Part shown: positions 18,001-25,767 of the stretch, one piece after another | Position numbering within the stretch: the stretch's first letter is position 1 | Layout of the letters: every line of letters starts with the position of its first letter | Assembly (NCBI RefSeq): GCF_041468085.1 | Contig: NZ_CP121017.1 | Span: forward strand, 744,001 to 808,000 | Direction of reading: 5' to 3' | Origin: Tistrella mobilis | Lineage (GTDB): Bacteria; Pseudomonadota; Alphaproteobacteria; Tistrellales; Tistrellaceae | DNA length: 64,000 bases | Translations under genes and position numbers: made by a program | The notes under the pieces: generated by a model | Seen by the model: the letters and a program-made list of their open reading frames with translations, nothing else | What the model was told of the DNA's origin: nothing | Databases searched by the model: none

Positions 18001-20657
18001 ATTGGGATGCCATCGCCCGGGCGGCGGCCTGGCTGGCGGCGGAGCCGGATCTGCGCGCGCTGGCGGCACGTACGCCCGATCGTGCCGGGCTCCGCAGCCG
18101 TACCGCAGCGCTGGTCGAGGCCGGCCACGGCATCGTAGACCAGGTGGTCGGGTTGTGGTCCAGGCTCGCCTTCGATCCCAGGGCCATGTTCGGGGAGACC
18201 GGCATTCCGGATCTGGATCTCGATGTGCTGGCGGCCCATCTTCGCGGCTGGCTGGCGGCACCCGAGGGGCTGCCCGCCTGGGCCGCGATCGTCGCCGCGG
18301 CACGTGCCGCACGCGCTGCCGGTCTGGCACCGCTGGTCGACCGGCTGGAGGACGGCCGGCTCGACCGGGCCGGCGTGATGCCGGCCTTCGGGATGGCGGC
18401 CTATGAGGCGATCTGGCAGGCGATGACCAGGGCCGAGCCGGCGCTGGCCGGTTTCGACGGCACAGCCCAGGACGGGCTGGTGCGAAATTTCGCGGCGCTC
18501 GACCGGGCGCGGATCGACCTTGCACGGTCGGAAGTTCGGGCCGAACATGCCCGCGGCCGGCCGCGGGTCAACGGGCTCGGCCCCGTCGGCGTGCTGAGGG
18601 GAGAGCTTGCCAAGAAGCGCCGGCACATGCCGATCCGCCAGCTGATGAGCCAGGCCGGACCGGCGGTTCAGGCGCTGAAGCCGGTCTTCATGATGAGCCC
18701 GCTGTCGGTCGCCCAGTTCCTGGAACCGGGTCGGATCGGCTTCGACCTGCTGGTGATCGACGAGGCCAGCCAGATCCAGCCGGTCGATGCGCTGGGGGCG
18801 ATCGCGCGCTGCCGGCAGATGGTGGTGGTGGGCGACGAGCGCCAGCTGCCGCCCACCGCCTTCTTCGCCCGCATGACCGCCGATGCGGCGGAAGCGGACG
18901 AGGAGGACGAGACCACCCGGATCGCCGATGTCGAAAGCATTCTGGGGCTTTGCGTCGCCCGTGGCCTGCCCCAGCGCATGCTGCGCTGGCATTACCGCAG
19001 CCGGCATCAGTCGCTGATCGCGGTGTCGAATCACGAATTCTATCAGGACCGGCTGCATGTGGTGCCGAGCCCCTATGCCGGAGAGGCCGGGCTGGGGCTC
19101 GATTTCATCCATGTGGCCGACGGCGTGTTCGAGACCGGCGGCAGCGGCACCAACCCCGCCGAGGCGCGCCGGGTGGCGGCGGCGGTTATCGAACATGCCC
19201 GCACCACCCCCGATCGCTCGCTGGGCGTCGCGACCTTCTCGGTGCGCCAGCGCCGGGCGATCCTGGACGAGCTGGAAGCCCTGCGCCGCGCCCATCCCGA
19301 GACCGAGGCCTTCTTCAACGCCCATCCGGCCGAACCCTTCTTCGTGAAGAACCTGGAAAACGTCCAGGGCGATGAGCGCGACGTGATCTTCATTTCGGTC
19401 GCCTATGGCCGTAATGCCCAGGGCTATATGGCGATGCGCTTCGGTCCGGTTGGGGCAGAGGGCGGTGAGCGGCGGCTGAACGTGCTGATCAGCCGGGCGA
19501 AGCGGCTCTGCCGGGTCTTCGCTTCGATCACGGACGAGGACATCGATCTGGAGCGGGCGCGCGGCCGCGGCGTCGCGGCGCTCAAGACCTTCCTGCGCTA
19601 TGCCCGCACCGGCAGCCTGGAGGTCGCCCGCCGATCGGGTCGCCCGGCCGACAGCGTCTTCGAGGAACAGGTCGCAGGCGCGCTGCGGGCGCGCGGCCAC
19701 ATCGTCCATGAACAGGTCGGGCTTGCCGGCTTCTTCATCGATCTGGCGGTGGTCGACCCCGACCGGCCCGGCCGCTATCTGCTCGGCATCGAATGTGACG
19801 GCGCCGGCTATCACGCCGCACGCTCGGCCCGCGATCGCGACCGGCTGCGCCAGGCGGTGCTGGAGGATCACGGCTGGATCATCCATCGCATCTGGTCGGC
19901 CGACTGGTTCGCGCGCCCCGAGGGGCAGCTGACGGCGGTCGAGGCGGCCATCGCCCGGGCCCGCGAGATACTGGAGGCCCGGAGCGACGGCGGCCCGGCC
20001 GCGGCTGCGGATATCATGCCTGAGGATGTGGCGCTGGCTGCGGAACTGGGGCTTGAGGGCCGCGCGGACGACCTGCCGGCAGAGGAGGAACATCTCACCC
20101 CCGCCTATGTCGAGGCAGACCCCGAAGTGCCGGCCGAGCTGCAGGGGATGGAGCTGCATCAGGTGACGCCGGCGAAGCTGGCGCCGATGGTGATGGCGGT
20201 GGTGAAGGTTGAAGGACCGGTGCATCTGGACGAGGTGACGGCGCGGCTGCGCGATGCCTGGGGGCTGGGCCGTGCCGGGGCCCGCATCCAGGCCGCCGTG
20301 CGCGCCGCGGCATCCTATGCCATCCGCCGCCGCCATCTGGTCGAGGAGGGCTGGTTCCTGAGCCTTCCGGGGGAGGCGGTGCGTATCCGCGATCGCAGCG
20401 CCGTGACCTCGGCCGGTCTGCGCAAGCCTGAACTGCTGCCGCCGGCCGAGATCGAGGCCGGGCTGATGCGGATCGCGGCCGAAAATCTGGGCGTCACCCG
20501 CGAGGAGATGCAGCGCCAGCTCGCCCGGATGCTGGGCTTCCGCTCGCTGAGTGCCGGGTTGCGGTCGGTGACAGAAGACGAGATCCGCCGGCTGATGGAA
20601 GGCCGCCGGCTGATGGAGCGCGACGGGCTGATCGTCGCGGCCGACCCGGCGCCGTGA
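15018..20657 (+). CDS. DUF4011-SF1 helicase-nuclease-DUF3320 protein (Hhe-like, putative antiphage defence)
   Basis: A single 1879-residue protein. DUF4011-type N-terminus at about 30-330 (LLDLSARNRLLNL); SF1 helicase with Walker A GPPGTGKSQT near 360; an insertion of nearly 900 mostly Ala/Leu-rich residues; Walker B LLVIDEAS near 1245; motif III GDERQLPPTAFF; and late motif RLNVLISRAKRL. A PD-(D/E)xK/Vsr-like nuclease domain at about 1545-1640 has FEEQV, FFIDLAVV and IECDGAGYH, giving the E-D-E(x)D pattern. DUF3320 covers about 1700-1800. This order matches the DUF4011-helicase-Vsr-DUF3320 fusion known as the defence protein Hhe. It would degrade or unwind foreign DNA in the cytosol. No methyltransferase or partner is adjacent. 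Confidence 0.82.
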   Translation: MSETVSPENEPIPQVAPVSPASDEASVFRGSLPLAAKLDRARMELLDLSARNRLLNLPQARRSRMLDIVDERAAEIYRLLVGEGRRFSFLPGREAGDDPAEEAAAEGDVPALTQPEDLAADPGGPAARHTDTKLQTRLGSEGLQRRLLDLHLDARTLEEEQGVNILFLALGTLVWTDPAAGGQLRRAPLVLVPVQLERGSATERFRLAARPEDVATNLSLEAFLDREHGITLPAFDAEAEGETDPFTAYVAAVTEAVHGRKGWEVRPDEVILGFFSFSKFLMYRDLDPAVWPADAPLTDRPLIRGLLDEGFGVEDVDFDEDVPVDPLIGPEDLVHIVDADASQTLAIHEARRGRDLVIQGPPGTGKSQTIANVIAAAVADGKTVLFVAEKMAALEVVKRRLDQAGVGEICLELHSHKATKRAVLEDLKRSWELGTPRIGDDETLFHRLGRSRAQLNAHAERLHRELEPTGLTPYQVIGELVRLRAAGVAPADFDLAEAAPGWSAAERAALAATLDDLARRIEAEGPPATHPWRGVGLDVISPLDADRRLAEIAALERGLAGWREEAGAIAALLDVPAPVTLDGSGRLLARAERLAAAPDLPPAVFLDPVWSVAADDVAVLVRTGLALRDQAARLRPGLAPAAAGLAIADLQAARDRLTVLPAGFDTAARDRLARVTAALPAVVEAASRLAGHLGLPVPETLREAEALTGCGKAVAEAPDLPAEQLAAGVWEEERAALTDLVETVRAAHDARLATGDIFTEAAWSTGLAEARQAIAEAGGSLFRIFSGRWRRANRLVKSILTGPKPEDGELIRLLDRVIAGQAAAARAEAGDALGRAAFGPVWRGARSAPERLEAMLAWVNGPAGDAATRRTAAACADRPLAGDLAARLAAAVAAVRDDLDRLAEDLGAAAPALLGTDLGGQRALLAAPALPPVVAAEAVVDMAFAAPAGTAGERLAALDDLLEMRRRETVLADAAVTGRAAFGPLWPAGDRAVADWDAIARAAAWLAAEPDLRALAARTPDRAGLRSRTAALVEAGHGIVDQVVGLWSRLAFDPRAMFGETGIPDLDLDVLAAHLRGWLAAPEGLPAWAAIVAAARAARAAGLAPLVDRLEDGRLDRAGVMPAFGMAAYEAIWQAMTRAEPALAGFDGTAQDGLVRNFAALDRARIDLARSEVRAEHARGRPRVNGLGPVGVLRGELAKKRRHMPIRQLMSQAGPAVQALKPVFMMSPLSVAQFLEPGRIGFDLLVIDEASQIQPVDALGAIARCRQMVVVGDERQLPPTAFFARMTADAAEADEEDETTRIADVESILGLCVARGLPQRMLRWHYRSRHQSLIAVSNHEFYQDRLHVVPSPYAGEAGLGLDFIHVADGVFETGGSGTNPAEARRVAAAVIEHARTTPDRSLGVATFSVRQRRAILDELEALRRAHPETEAFFNAHPAEPFFVKNLENVQGDERDVIFISVAYGRNAQGYMAMRFGPVGAEGGERRLNVLISRAKRLCRVFASITDEDIDLERARGRGVAALKTFLRYARTGSLEVARRSGRPADSVFEEQVAGALRARGHIVHEQVGLAGFFIDLAVVDPDRPGRYLLGIECDGAGYHAARSARDRDRLRQAVLEDHGWIIHRIWSADWFARPEGQLTAVEAAIARAREILEARSDGGPAAAADIMPEDVALAAELGLEGRADDLPAEEEHLTPAYVEADPEVPAELQGMELHQVTPAKLAPMVMAVVKVEGPVHLDEVTARLRDAWGLGRAGARIQAAVRAAASYAIRRRHLVEEGWFLSLPGEAVRIRDRSAVTSAGLRKPELLPPAEIEAGLMRIAAENLGVTREEMQRQLARMLGFRSLSAGLRSVTEDEIRRLMEGRRLMERDGLIVAADPAP

Positions 20658-20937
20658 CATCTCCGTGACCTGGAGATCTGACCGGAAGTTGTAATGGTTC
20701 GATCACAGCCATGACTTCCGCGGCATGGTACACCCTCCGCGGACGCTGACAGGCGGCGGACGGCCCGTGAGGCCGGCACTGTATGTCATGTCTATTAAAT
20801 TGAAAGTTGAAATCACGGTCTGGTTCTTGCCTATTATGAGCGGGTGTCGAATGAACGCGATCAACGGCGGCGACGGCATTCGTGGACGAGCGTCAGCGGT
20901 CGGAATGCGCCACGCTCTCACAAGGGGAAGCGGTCCC
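20658..20937 (+). promoter_or_regulatory. AT-richer intergenic region with a possible promoter
   Basis: 280 bases between the helicase and the PhzF-like gene. At 20795-20840 the sequence turns AT-rich and offers TTGAAA (20807-20812) and TATTAT (20832-20837), with a rather long 19-base spacer. A second TTGAAA lies 7 bases upstream. No terminator with a T run is visible after the helicase. Promoter assignment is weak. Confidence 0.3.
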
Positions 20938-21858
20938 ATGCTGGAATTGCATCGTGTGCGGCTCTATGCCCGGAGCGGCCAGGGCGGCGTGTCTGCGGTG
21001 GTGATCCTGGGTGCGGACAATGCCTGCGAGGTTGCGACGAGGCTGGATGAACCGGCGACGACGACCGTTGCCGTGACCCCCTCGCTCAAGGCCGATGCCC
21101 GGCTCGACGTCTGGCGCGACGGCATGCGTCAGGAGGTGGACGGGACCGGCCTGCTGGCGGCTGCCCATGTCCTGCTCGGCCGCGACGGCCGCGGCCCGAT
21201 CCGTTTCGAGACCGGCGGCCGGGTGATCCCGGTGCTGCGCGAGGCCGACGGCCGGCTGCGCTATCGCGCGACGCTCTCTCATGAGATCGTCGGCCATTTC
21301 GACGGTGCCGAGGTCCTCGCGGCTCTGGGCGTGCCGCCGATGCGGGTGCCGGGTGATATGCCCTTCGGCCTGGCCGCGACCCGCCGCCGCATCCTGCTGG
21401 TGCCGATCGAGGATGCTGCGACGCTCGGCGCCATCCGCCCTGCCTTTACCCGCCTTGCCGCCTGGAGCGCCGCCCACGAGCAGGCGCCGGTGCTGGCCTA
21501 TGCTCCGGCCCATGGCGAGATGGGCGGGGCCGATTTCATCGCGCGCCTTTTCGACCCGCTGGCCGGGCGCACCGAAGAGACCCCTGGACCTGAAGCTGTG
21601 GCAGCCCTGGTCGGCACGCTTGCCCGTCGTGGCCTTGCAGGGGGCCTGCGCCCGGTCGCGGTGGCGCAGGGGCGCTTCAACGCGCCGGTCGTGGCCCTTC
21701 AGGCCCGGGCGGAGCTGGTCGTCTCCGAGACCGGTGCTGCCAGCCGCTCCGGGCTCAAAGTCTGGGTCGGCGGCGAGGTGCGCCATTTCGGCTTCGCCGC
21801 CATGGACGGGCTGGGCATTGCCGGCGCCGGGCTTGGCGATCTCAAGCTGGGCGCCTGA
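20938..21858 (+). CDS. Divergent PhzF-fold (isomerase/epimerase-like) protein
   Basis: 306 residues from the ATG at 20938 behind AGGGGAAG. The order of motifs follows PhzF/YddE proteins: an N-terminal VRLYARSGQGGVSAVVIL strand segment, a middle GTGLLAAAHVLLGRDG in place of the GH-T-AAH motif, and FIARLFDPLAGRTEETP in place of the family RMFSP-EDP region. The acidic residue that acts as the base in PhzF (in SETAF) is not seen; the matching stretch reads ATTTVAV. It is therefore probably a diverged or non-catalytic member. No phenazine genes are nearby. I assign fold rather than function. Confidence 0.55.
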   Translation: MLELHRVRLYARSGQGGVSAVVILGADNACEVATRLDEPATTTVAVTPSLKADARLDVWRDGMRQEVDGTGLLAAAHVLLGRDGRGPIRFETGGRVIPVLREADGRLRYRATLSHEIVGHFDGAEVLAALGVPPMRVPGDMPFGLAATRRRILLVPIEDAATLGAIRPAFTRLAAWSAAHEQAPVLAYAPAHGEMGGADFIARLFDPLAGRTEETPGPEAVAALVGTLARRGLAGGLRPVAVAQGRFNAPVVALQARAELVVSETGAASRSGLKVWVGGEVRHFGFAAMDGLGIAGAGLGDLKLGA

Positions 21859-21993
21859 CGGCTTCTGCCGGCGAAGCGAGGTCGTCCGGGTAAAATCCGG
21901 GATAAGCGAGCAATCAGAACGTCGCGTCGACGGTGGATCCGGGATATAAGGCAATGCCTTCCATATCTCTCCAGCCGGATTTCGCCCGAGAGG

Positions 21994-23292
21994 ATGACCT
22001 TGTCCCGACATGATATGAGTTCCGCGGGCGCGCAGGTGCAGGATCACCTCAGAACCGCGGGACGCATGATTGCGCTGATCTTGCCCCTGTTGATGATCCT
22101 GGGGCCGGGGCCGACCGATGTGGGCGCCTCGTTGATTGCGCTTTTGTTCCTCGTCCATGTCGTCGTCACTCGGGACACGGTTGCGCTTCAGGCGTGGTGG
22201 TTCCGGCTGGCGCTCGTTCTTTGGGTGTTCATGCTGGCAACGGCGCCCTTCGCGCTGGCCAGCGTGTCCGAAGCCTTCGGGCGCGGGATCACCTTCCTCA
22301 GATTCCCGATGCTTGCCGCGGCACTCGGCTTCTGGCTGCTGACCGAGCCGAAATGGCGCGACCGCTATATGGCGGTTCTGCTGGCGATCGTTCTGTTCAG
22401 CGCAGCCTGGGCGCTGGTGGAATGGTACTGGGCGACCAGGGTCGTCCAGAGCTATTCGCATCCCCTGCGGCTGACTGGCCCGTTCGATGACCGCAAGATC
22501 GGCATCTTCCTGACCAAAACGATGTTCCCCTGCCTGGGCTTCGCCCTGGCCTGGGCAACGGCCGGATCCACGCGGCGGCTGATCCCGGTCGGCATCGGCC
22601 TGCTTGTGGTGCTGCTGGCGATCGTCATGTCGGGGGAACGCAGCGCCTTCCTGCTCTGTGGCCTCGGCATGCTGATCTTCATCTTCACCGTGCCGATCGC
22701 CGGCATCCGGCGGTTCAAGAGATATGCGATGCTGACGGCTCTTGTCGGCGGCGTCGGCGTGTATCTTGCCTCGCCAGCGACCTTCGACCGGCAGATCACC
22801 TCGACCCTGGATACCCTGTCGCGCCTGTCGATCACATCCTACGGCCTGCTGTGGCAATCCGGCGTAGAAGTCGGCGAGCTGTCACCGGTAATCGGGGCTG
22901 GTGGTAAGAATTTCCGGGATGTTTGCCCGGAGATCCGCTCTTCCAACATAAAATTCCGCGGTGCCGATTATTCGAACTACCTGGAATTCTGCTCCACTCA
23001 TCCGCACAACACCTATGTTGAGATGTTTGCAGAGCATGGGGTGATCGGCATCGTAATCTTTCTGCTGCTGCTTGGCGCCTTTGTGGCGGCTTTCCGCAGA
23101 CAGAAGGTCGATCCGGTGGCCATGGGCGCAGGGCTCGGCATGCTGCTCACGCTGTGGCCGATCGTGCCCCATGGCGGCTTCTTCAACAACTGGAACGGCG
23201 TCGTGTTCTGGTCCCTGGTCGGGCTGATGGTCAGCCGGGTGGCGACCCGGTGCGCGACGGCGGCGCCGGCCGGGCGATCCCACGCCGGCTGA
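21994..23292 (+). CDS. O-antigen ligase / Wzy-like polymerase family membrane protein
   Basis: 432 residues with about 10-12 membrane helices and a large periplasmic loop near the C-terminus, as in WaaL-type ligases and Wzy-type polymerases. The loop holds the family pattern CSTHPHNTYVEMFAEHGVIG with a conserved His, preceded by VIGAGGKNF. Charged REK-type residues, as in ERSAFLLCGLGML, fit the family. The ATG at 21994 follows CGAGAGG. It would join O-polysaccharide to lipid A core or polymerise a surface glycan. No other glycan genes are adjacent, so the exact substrate is unknown. Confidence 0.82.
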   Translation: MTLSRHDMSSAGAQVQDHLRTAGRMIALILPLLMILGPGPTDVGASLIALLFLVHVVVTRDTVALQAWWFRLALVLWVFMLATAPFALASVSEAFGRGITFLRFPMLAAALGFWLLTEPKWRDRYMAVLLAIVLFSAAWALVEWYWATRVVQSYSHPLRLTGPFDDRKIGIFLTKTMFPCLGFALAWATAGSTRRLIPVGIGLLVVLLAIVMSGERSAFLLCGLGMLIFIFTVPIAGIRRFKRYAMLTALVGGVGVYLASPATFDRQITSTLDTLSRLSITSYGLLWQSGVEVGELSPVIGAGGKNFRDVCPEIRSSNIKFRGADYSNYLEFCSTHPHNTYVEMFAEHGVIGIVIFLLLLGAFVAAFRRQKVDPVAMGAGLGMLLTLWPIVPHGGFFNNWNGVVFWSLVGLMVSRVATRCATAAPAGRSHAG

Positions 23293-23408
23293 TCCCCACC
23301 CGGCCGATACCCTCCCGCTCCGGCTTGCATCCCTTCAGCCGCTTGCGGAATAGTAGCTGCGCGGGAGAGTACCTATTGGCACCGGACGGGGTGCGTATCG
23401 GGGGTGAC

Positions 23409-24149
23409 ATGAGGCTGGCCAGGGTGAAGGGGCGTGGGGTGCAGACGGCACTCCGCAGGGCGGTCGTGATCGGCCTGGTGGCAATGATGCCGGCCGGTGC
23501 GGCCCTGGCCTGGACGCCGCCGCAGGGCTTCGCCACCGCTGCCCATGCCTGGGAAACCGGCGACTATGCCACCGCCCGCAGCCTGTTCGGCCGGCTGGCG
23601 GAGGCCGGCGATGCCCGTGCCGCCTTTTACCTGGGGGTGATGGCGGAACAGGGGCAGGGTGGGGAAGCAGATCCGGCGGCGGCTGCCGCCTGGTATGGCC
23701 GCGCCGCCGATGCCGGCGACGCCCGCGCCGCCTTCAACCTGGCTCGCCTGCTGGACCAGGGCGCAGGCCCGGCCCTGCCGGGAGATCCGGCGCGAGCGGC
23801 GCTGCTGTATGAACGGGCGGCGCGCGCGGGCATCGTCGCCGCCGATACCGGGCTTGCCCTTATGCAGCTCGACGGCCGCGCCGCCGGGGGCGATGCCGAC
23901 GCGGCGCGGGCCCGCCTGCTCCGCGCGGCGCGTGCCGGCGACGGGGCAGCCGATCACGCCCTGGCGCTGCGTGCGCTTGCGGGGGACCCGCCGGACATGG
24001 TGGAAGCGGTGGCCCGATGCCGCCGTGCCGTCGCGCGCGGATATGCGCCGGCGCGTGCCCTGCTCGATCAGCTGTCGGCTGCCGCGGATCCCGGGCTTCT
24101 GCAAGCTGCGACCGCGCGGGAGCCGGTGCTCGACACGCCGGGAAACTGA
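23409..24149 (+). CDS. Exported Sel1-like (SLR/TPR) repeat protein
   Basis: 246 residues with an N-terminal signal peptide (about 1-34, ending PAGAALA). Four to five Sel1-like repeats follow, recognisable by the pattern AEAGDARAAFYLGVMAEQGQG and ADAGDARAAFNLARLLDQGAG. Such repeats form helical scaffolds for protein contacts, often at the envelope. The ATG at 23409 is chosen because it gives the signal peptide; the longer frame overlaps the ligase-like gene. Its partner is unknown; it is co-directional with the ligase-like gene upstream and the response regulator downstream. Confidence 0.8.
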   Translation: MRLARVKGRGVQTALRRAVVIGLVAMMPAGAALAWTPPQGFATAAHAWETGDYATARSLFGRLAEAGDARAAFYLGVMAEQGQGGEADPAAAAAWYGRAADAGDARAAFNLARLLDQGAGPALPGDPARAALLYERAARAGIVAADTGLALMQLDGRAAGGDADAARARLLRAARAGDGAADHALALRALAGDPPDMVEAVARCRRAVARGYAPARALLDQLSAAADPGLLQAATAREPVLDTPGN

Positions 24150-24294
24150 GACCGGCGCCATGTGGCGCGGCCCTACACCTGATGCGGGTGTCGTCGTGGA
24201 CGCTGACCGCGCCCCGGTCTTCTGCTAGCCTTGTTTTGCGGGTGGCCGGGGGGACCCATGGTCACCGCATCGGGCAGTATGATGACGTGGCGGT

Positions 24295-25755
24295 ATGGTG
24301 GCGGACGAGAGCGCATCGGAAGTTCTGATCATCGAGGACGACGCCCTTCTGGCCCGCCTTTACGCGGAACAGCTCCGTGGCGCCGGCATTCCTGCCGTGG
24401 CCGTGGGGACGGCGGCAGCCGCATTCGAACGGATTGCGGCGACACCGCCGGCGCTGGTGCTGCTGGATCTCAGCCTGCCGGACGCCAACGGGCTCGATAT
24501 TCTGGCCGATCTGCGCCGCCGGGGTGGCTGCGACGTGGTGGTGGTGACCGCCCATGGCTCGGTCAATGTTGCGGTCGAGGCGATGCGCGCCGGCGCCCAC
24601 GACTTCCTGGTGAAGCCGTTCCCGCCCGAGCGCCTGGTGGTGACGGTGCGCAACGCGCTGGCGCTGGGCACGCTCACCCGGCTGGTGGACCGCATCGGCG
24701 AGCGCGAGGCCTATTGCGGCATGATCGGCCGGTCGCTGGTCATGCAGGGCATTTACCGCATCATCGAAGGGGCGGCACAGAGCCGCGCCTCGGTCTTCAT
24801 CACCGGCGAAAGCGGCACCGGCAAGGAGCTGGCGGCCGAAGCGCTGCATGCCCGCAGCCCGCGCGCCCGCGGGCCTTTCGTCGCGCTCAACTGTGCCGCC
24901 ATCCCCCGCGACCTGATGGAAAGCGAAATCTTCGGTCATGTCCGTGGCGCCTTCACCGGCGCCCATACCGACCGGGAAGGGGCTGCCACCCGCGCCCATG
25001 GCGGCACGCTGTTTCTGGACGAGGTCTGCGAGATGGATCTGGCGCTGCAGAGCAAGCTGCTGCGCTTCCTCCAGACCGGGGCTTTTCAGAAGGTCGGCTC
25101 GGGCGTGACCGAGCGGGTCGATATCCGCATCGTTTCCGCCACCAATCGCGACCCGCTGGTGGAGGTGGAGGCCGGACGCTTCCGCGAGGATCTCTACTAC
25201 CGCCTGCACGTCGTGCCCATCCATCTGCCGCCGCTGCGCCAGCGCGGCGATGACGTGCGTCTGATCGCCCGCCATCTTCTGGACGATCTCGCGGCTCTTG
25301 AAGGCAAGGGATTCCGTCGCATCGATGCCGCCGCCGAAGCGGCGCTGGCGGCCTATCGCTGGCCGGGCAATATCCGCCAGCTCTATAACGTGCTTCACGG
25401 TGCGGTGGTACTGAACGACGGCGAGGTCCTGACTCTCGACATGCTGCCCGCCCAACTGCGCGAAGCCGAGGCGCTGTCGCTCAGGGCGGCCACGGCGGGT
25501 GCACCGCCGCCTGAACTCGATTTCGAACCGGTCGCTGATGGCGAGATCGACGACGCGGGCGATCTCGACTCCCCCAGCATCTATGGCGCGGAGGGCGAGA
25601 TCCGGCCGCTCTGGCAGGTGGAGCGCCTGGCTATCGAACGCGCAATCGATCTCTGCGGCGGCAATGTGCCGCGTGCCGCCGCCCTGCTCGGCATCAGCGC
25701 CTCCACCATCTATCGCAAGCGTCAAGCCTGGTCCGAGGCGCCTGCGGATCACTGA
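24295..25755 (+). CDS. LuxO-like sigma-54-dependent response regulator
   Basis: 486 residues in three domains. Receiver (1-120): acidic E14-D16, phosphoacceptor D58 in [11 protein letters not shown]85, and K107 in FLVKPF. AAA+ (about 140-375): Walker A GESGTGKE at 171-178, the sigma-54 contact loop GAFTGA at 218-223, and [10 protein letters not shown]-terminal Fis-type HTH (about 440-482; [18 protein letters not shown]). The AAA+ part is closest in memory to Vibrio LuxO, sharing [25 protein letters not shown]-like and [15 protein letters not shown]-like segments. No histidine kinase or phosphotransfer gene is adjacent, so it is an orphan here; it likely activates sigma-54 promoters elsewhere. 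Confidence 0.88.
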   Translation: MVADESASEVLIIEDDALLARLYAEQLRGAGIPAVAVGTAAAAFERIAATPPALVLLDLSLPDANGLDILADLRRRGGCDVVVVTAHGSVNVAVEAMRAGAHDFLVKPFPPERLVVTVRNALALGTLTRLVDRIGEREAYCGMIGRSLVMQGIYRIIEGAAQSRASVFITGESGTGKELAAEALHARSPRARGPFVALNCAAIPRDLMESEIFGHVRGAFTGAHTDREGAATRAHGGTLFLDEVCEMDLALQSKLLRFLQTGAFQKVGSGVTERVDIRIVSATNRDPLVEVEAGRFREDLYYRLHVVPIHLPPLRQRGDDVRLIARHLLDDLAALEGKGFRRIDAAAEAALAAYRWPGNIRQLYNVLHGAVVLNDGEVLTLDMLPAQLREAEALSLRAATAGAPPPELDFEPVADGEIDDAGDLDSPSIYGAEGEIRPLWQVERLAIERAIDLCGGNVPRAAALLGISASTIYRKRQAWSEAPADH

Positions 25756-25767
25756 TCCGCCCGGTGG

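Noticed and set aside
17712-20660. 982-codon open frame on the minus strand opposite the helicase
   Set aside because: It mirrors the codon structure of the well-supported helicase gene; the translation is rich in Arg, His, Gln and Gly with no domain. Long antisense frames are expected at this GC content.
23374-23392. TTGGCAC followed by GGTGC as a sigma-54 promoter near the LuxO-like gene
   Set aside because: The GG to GC spacing is 15 rather than 12 bases, so it does not fit a -24/-12 promoter.
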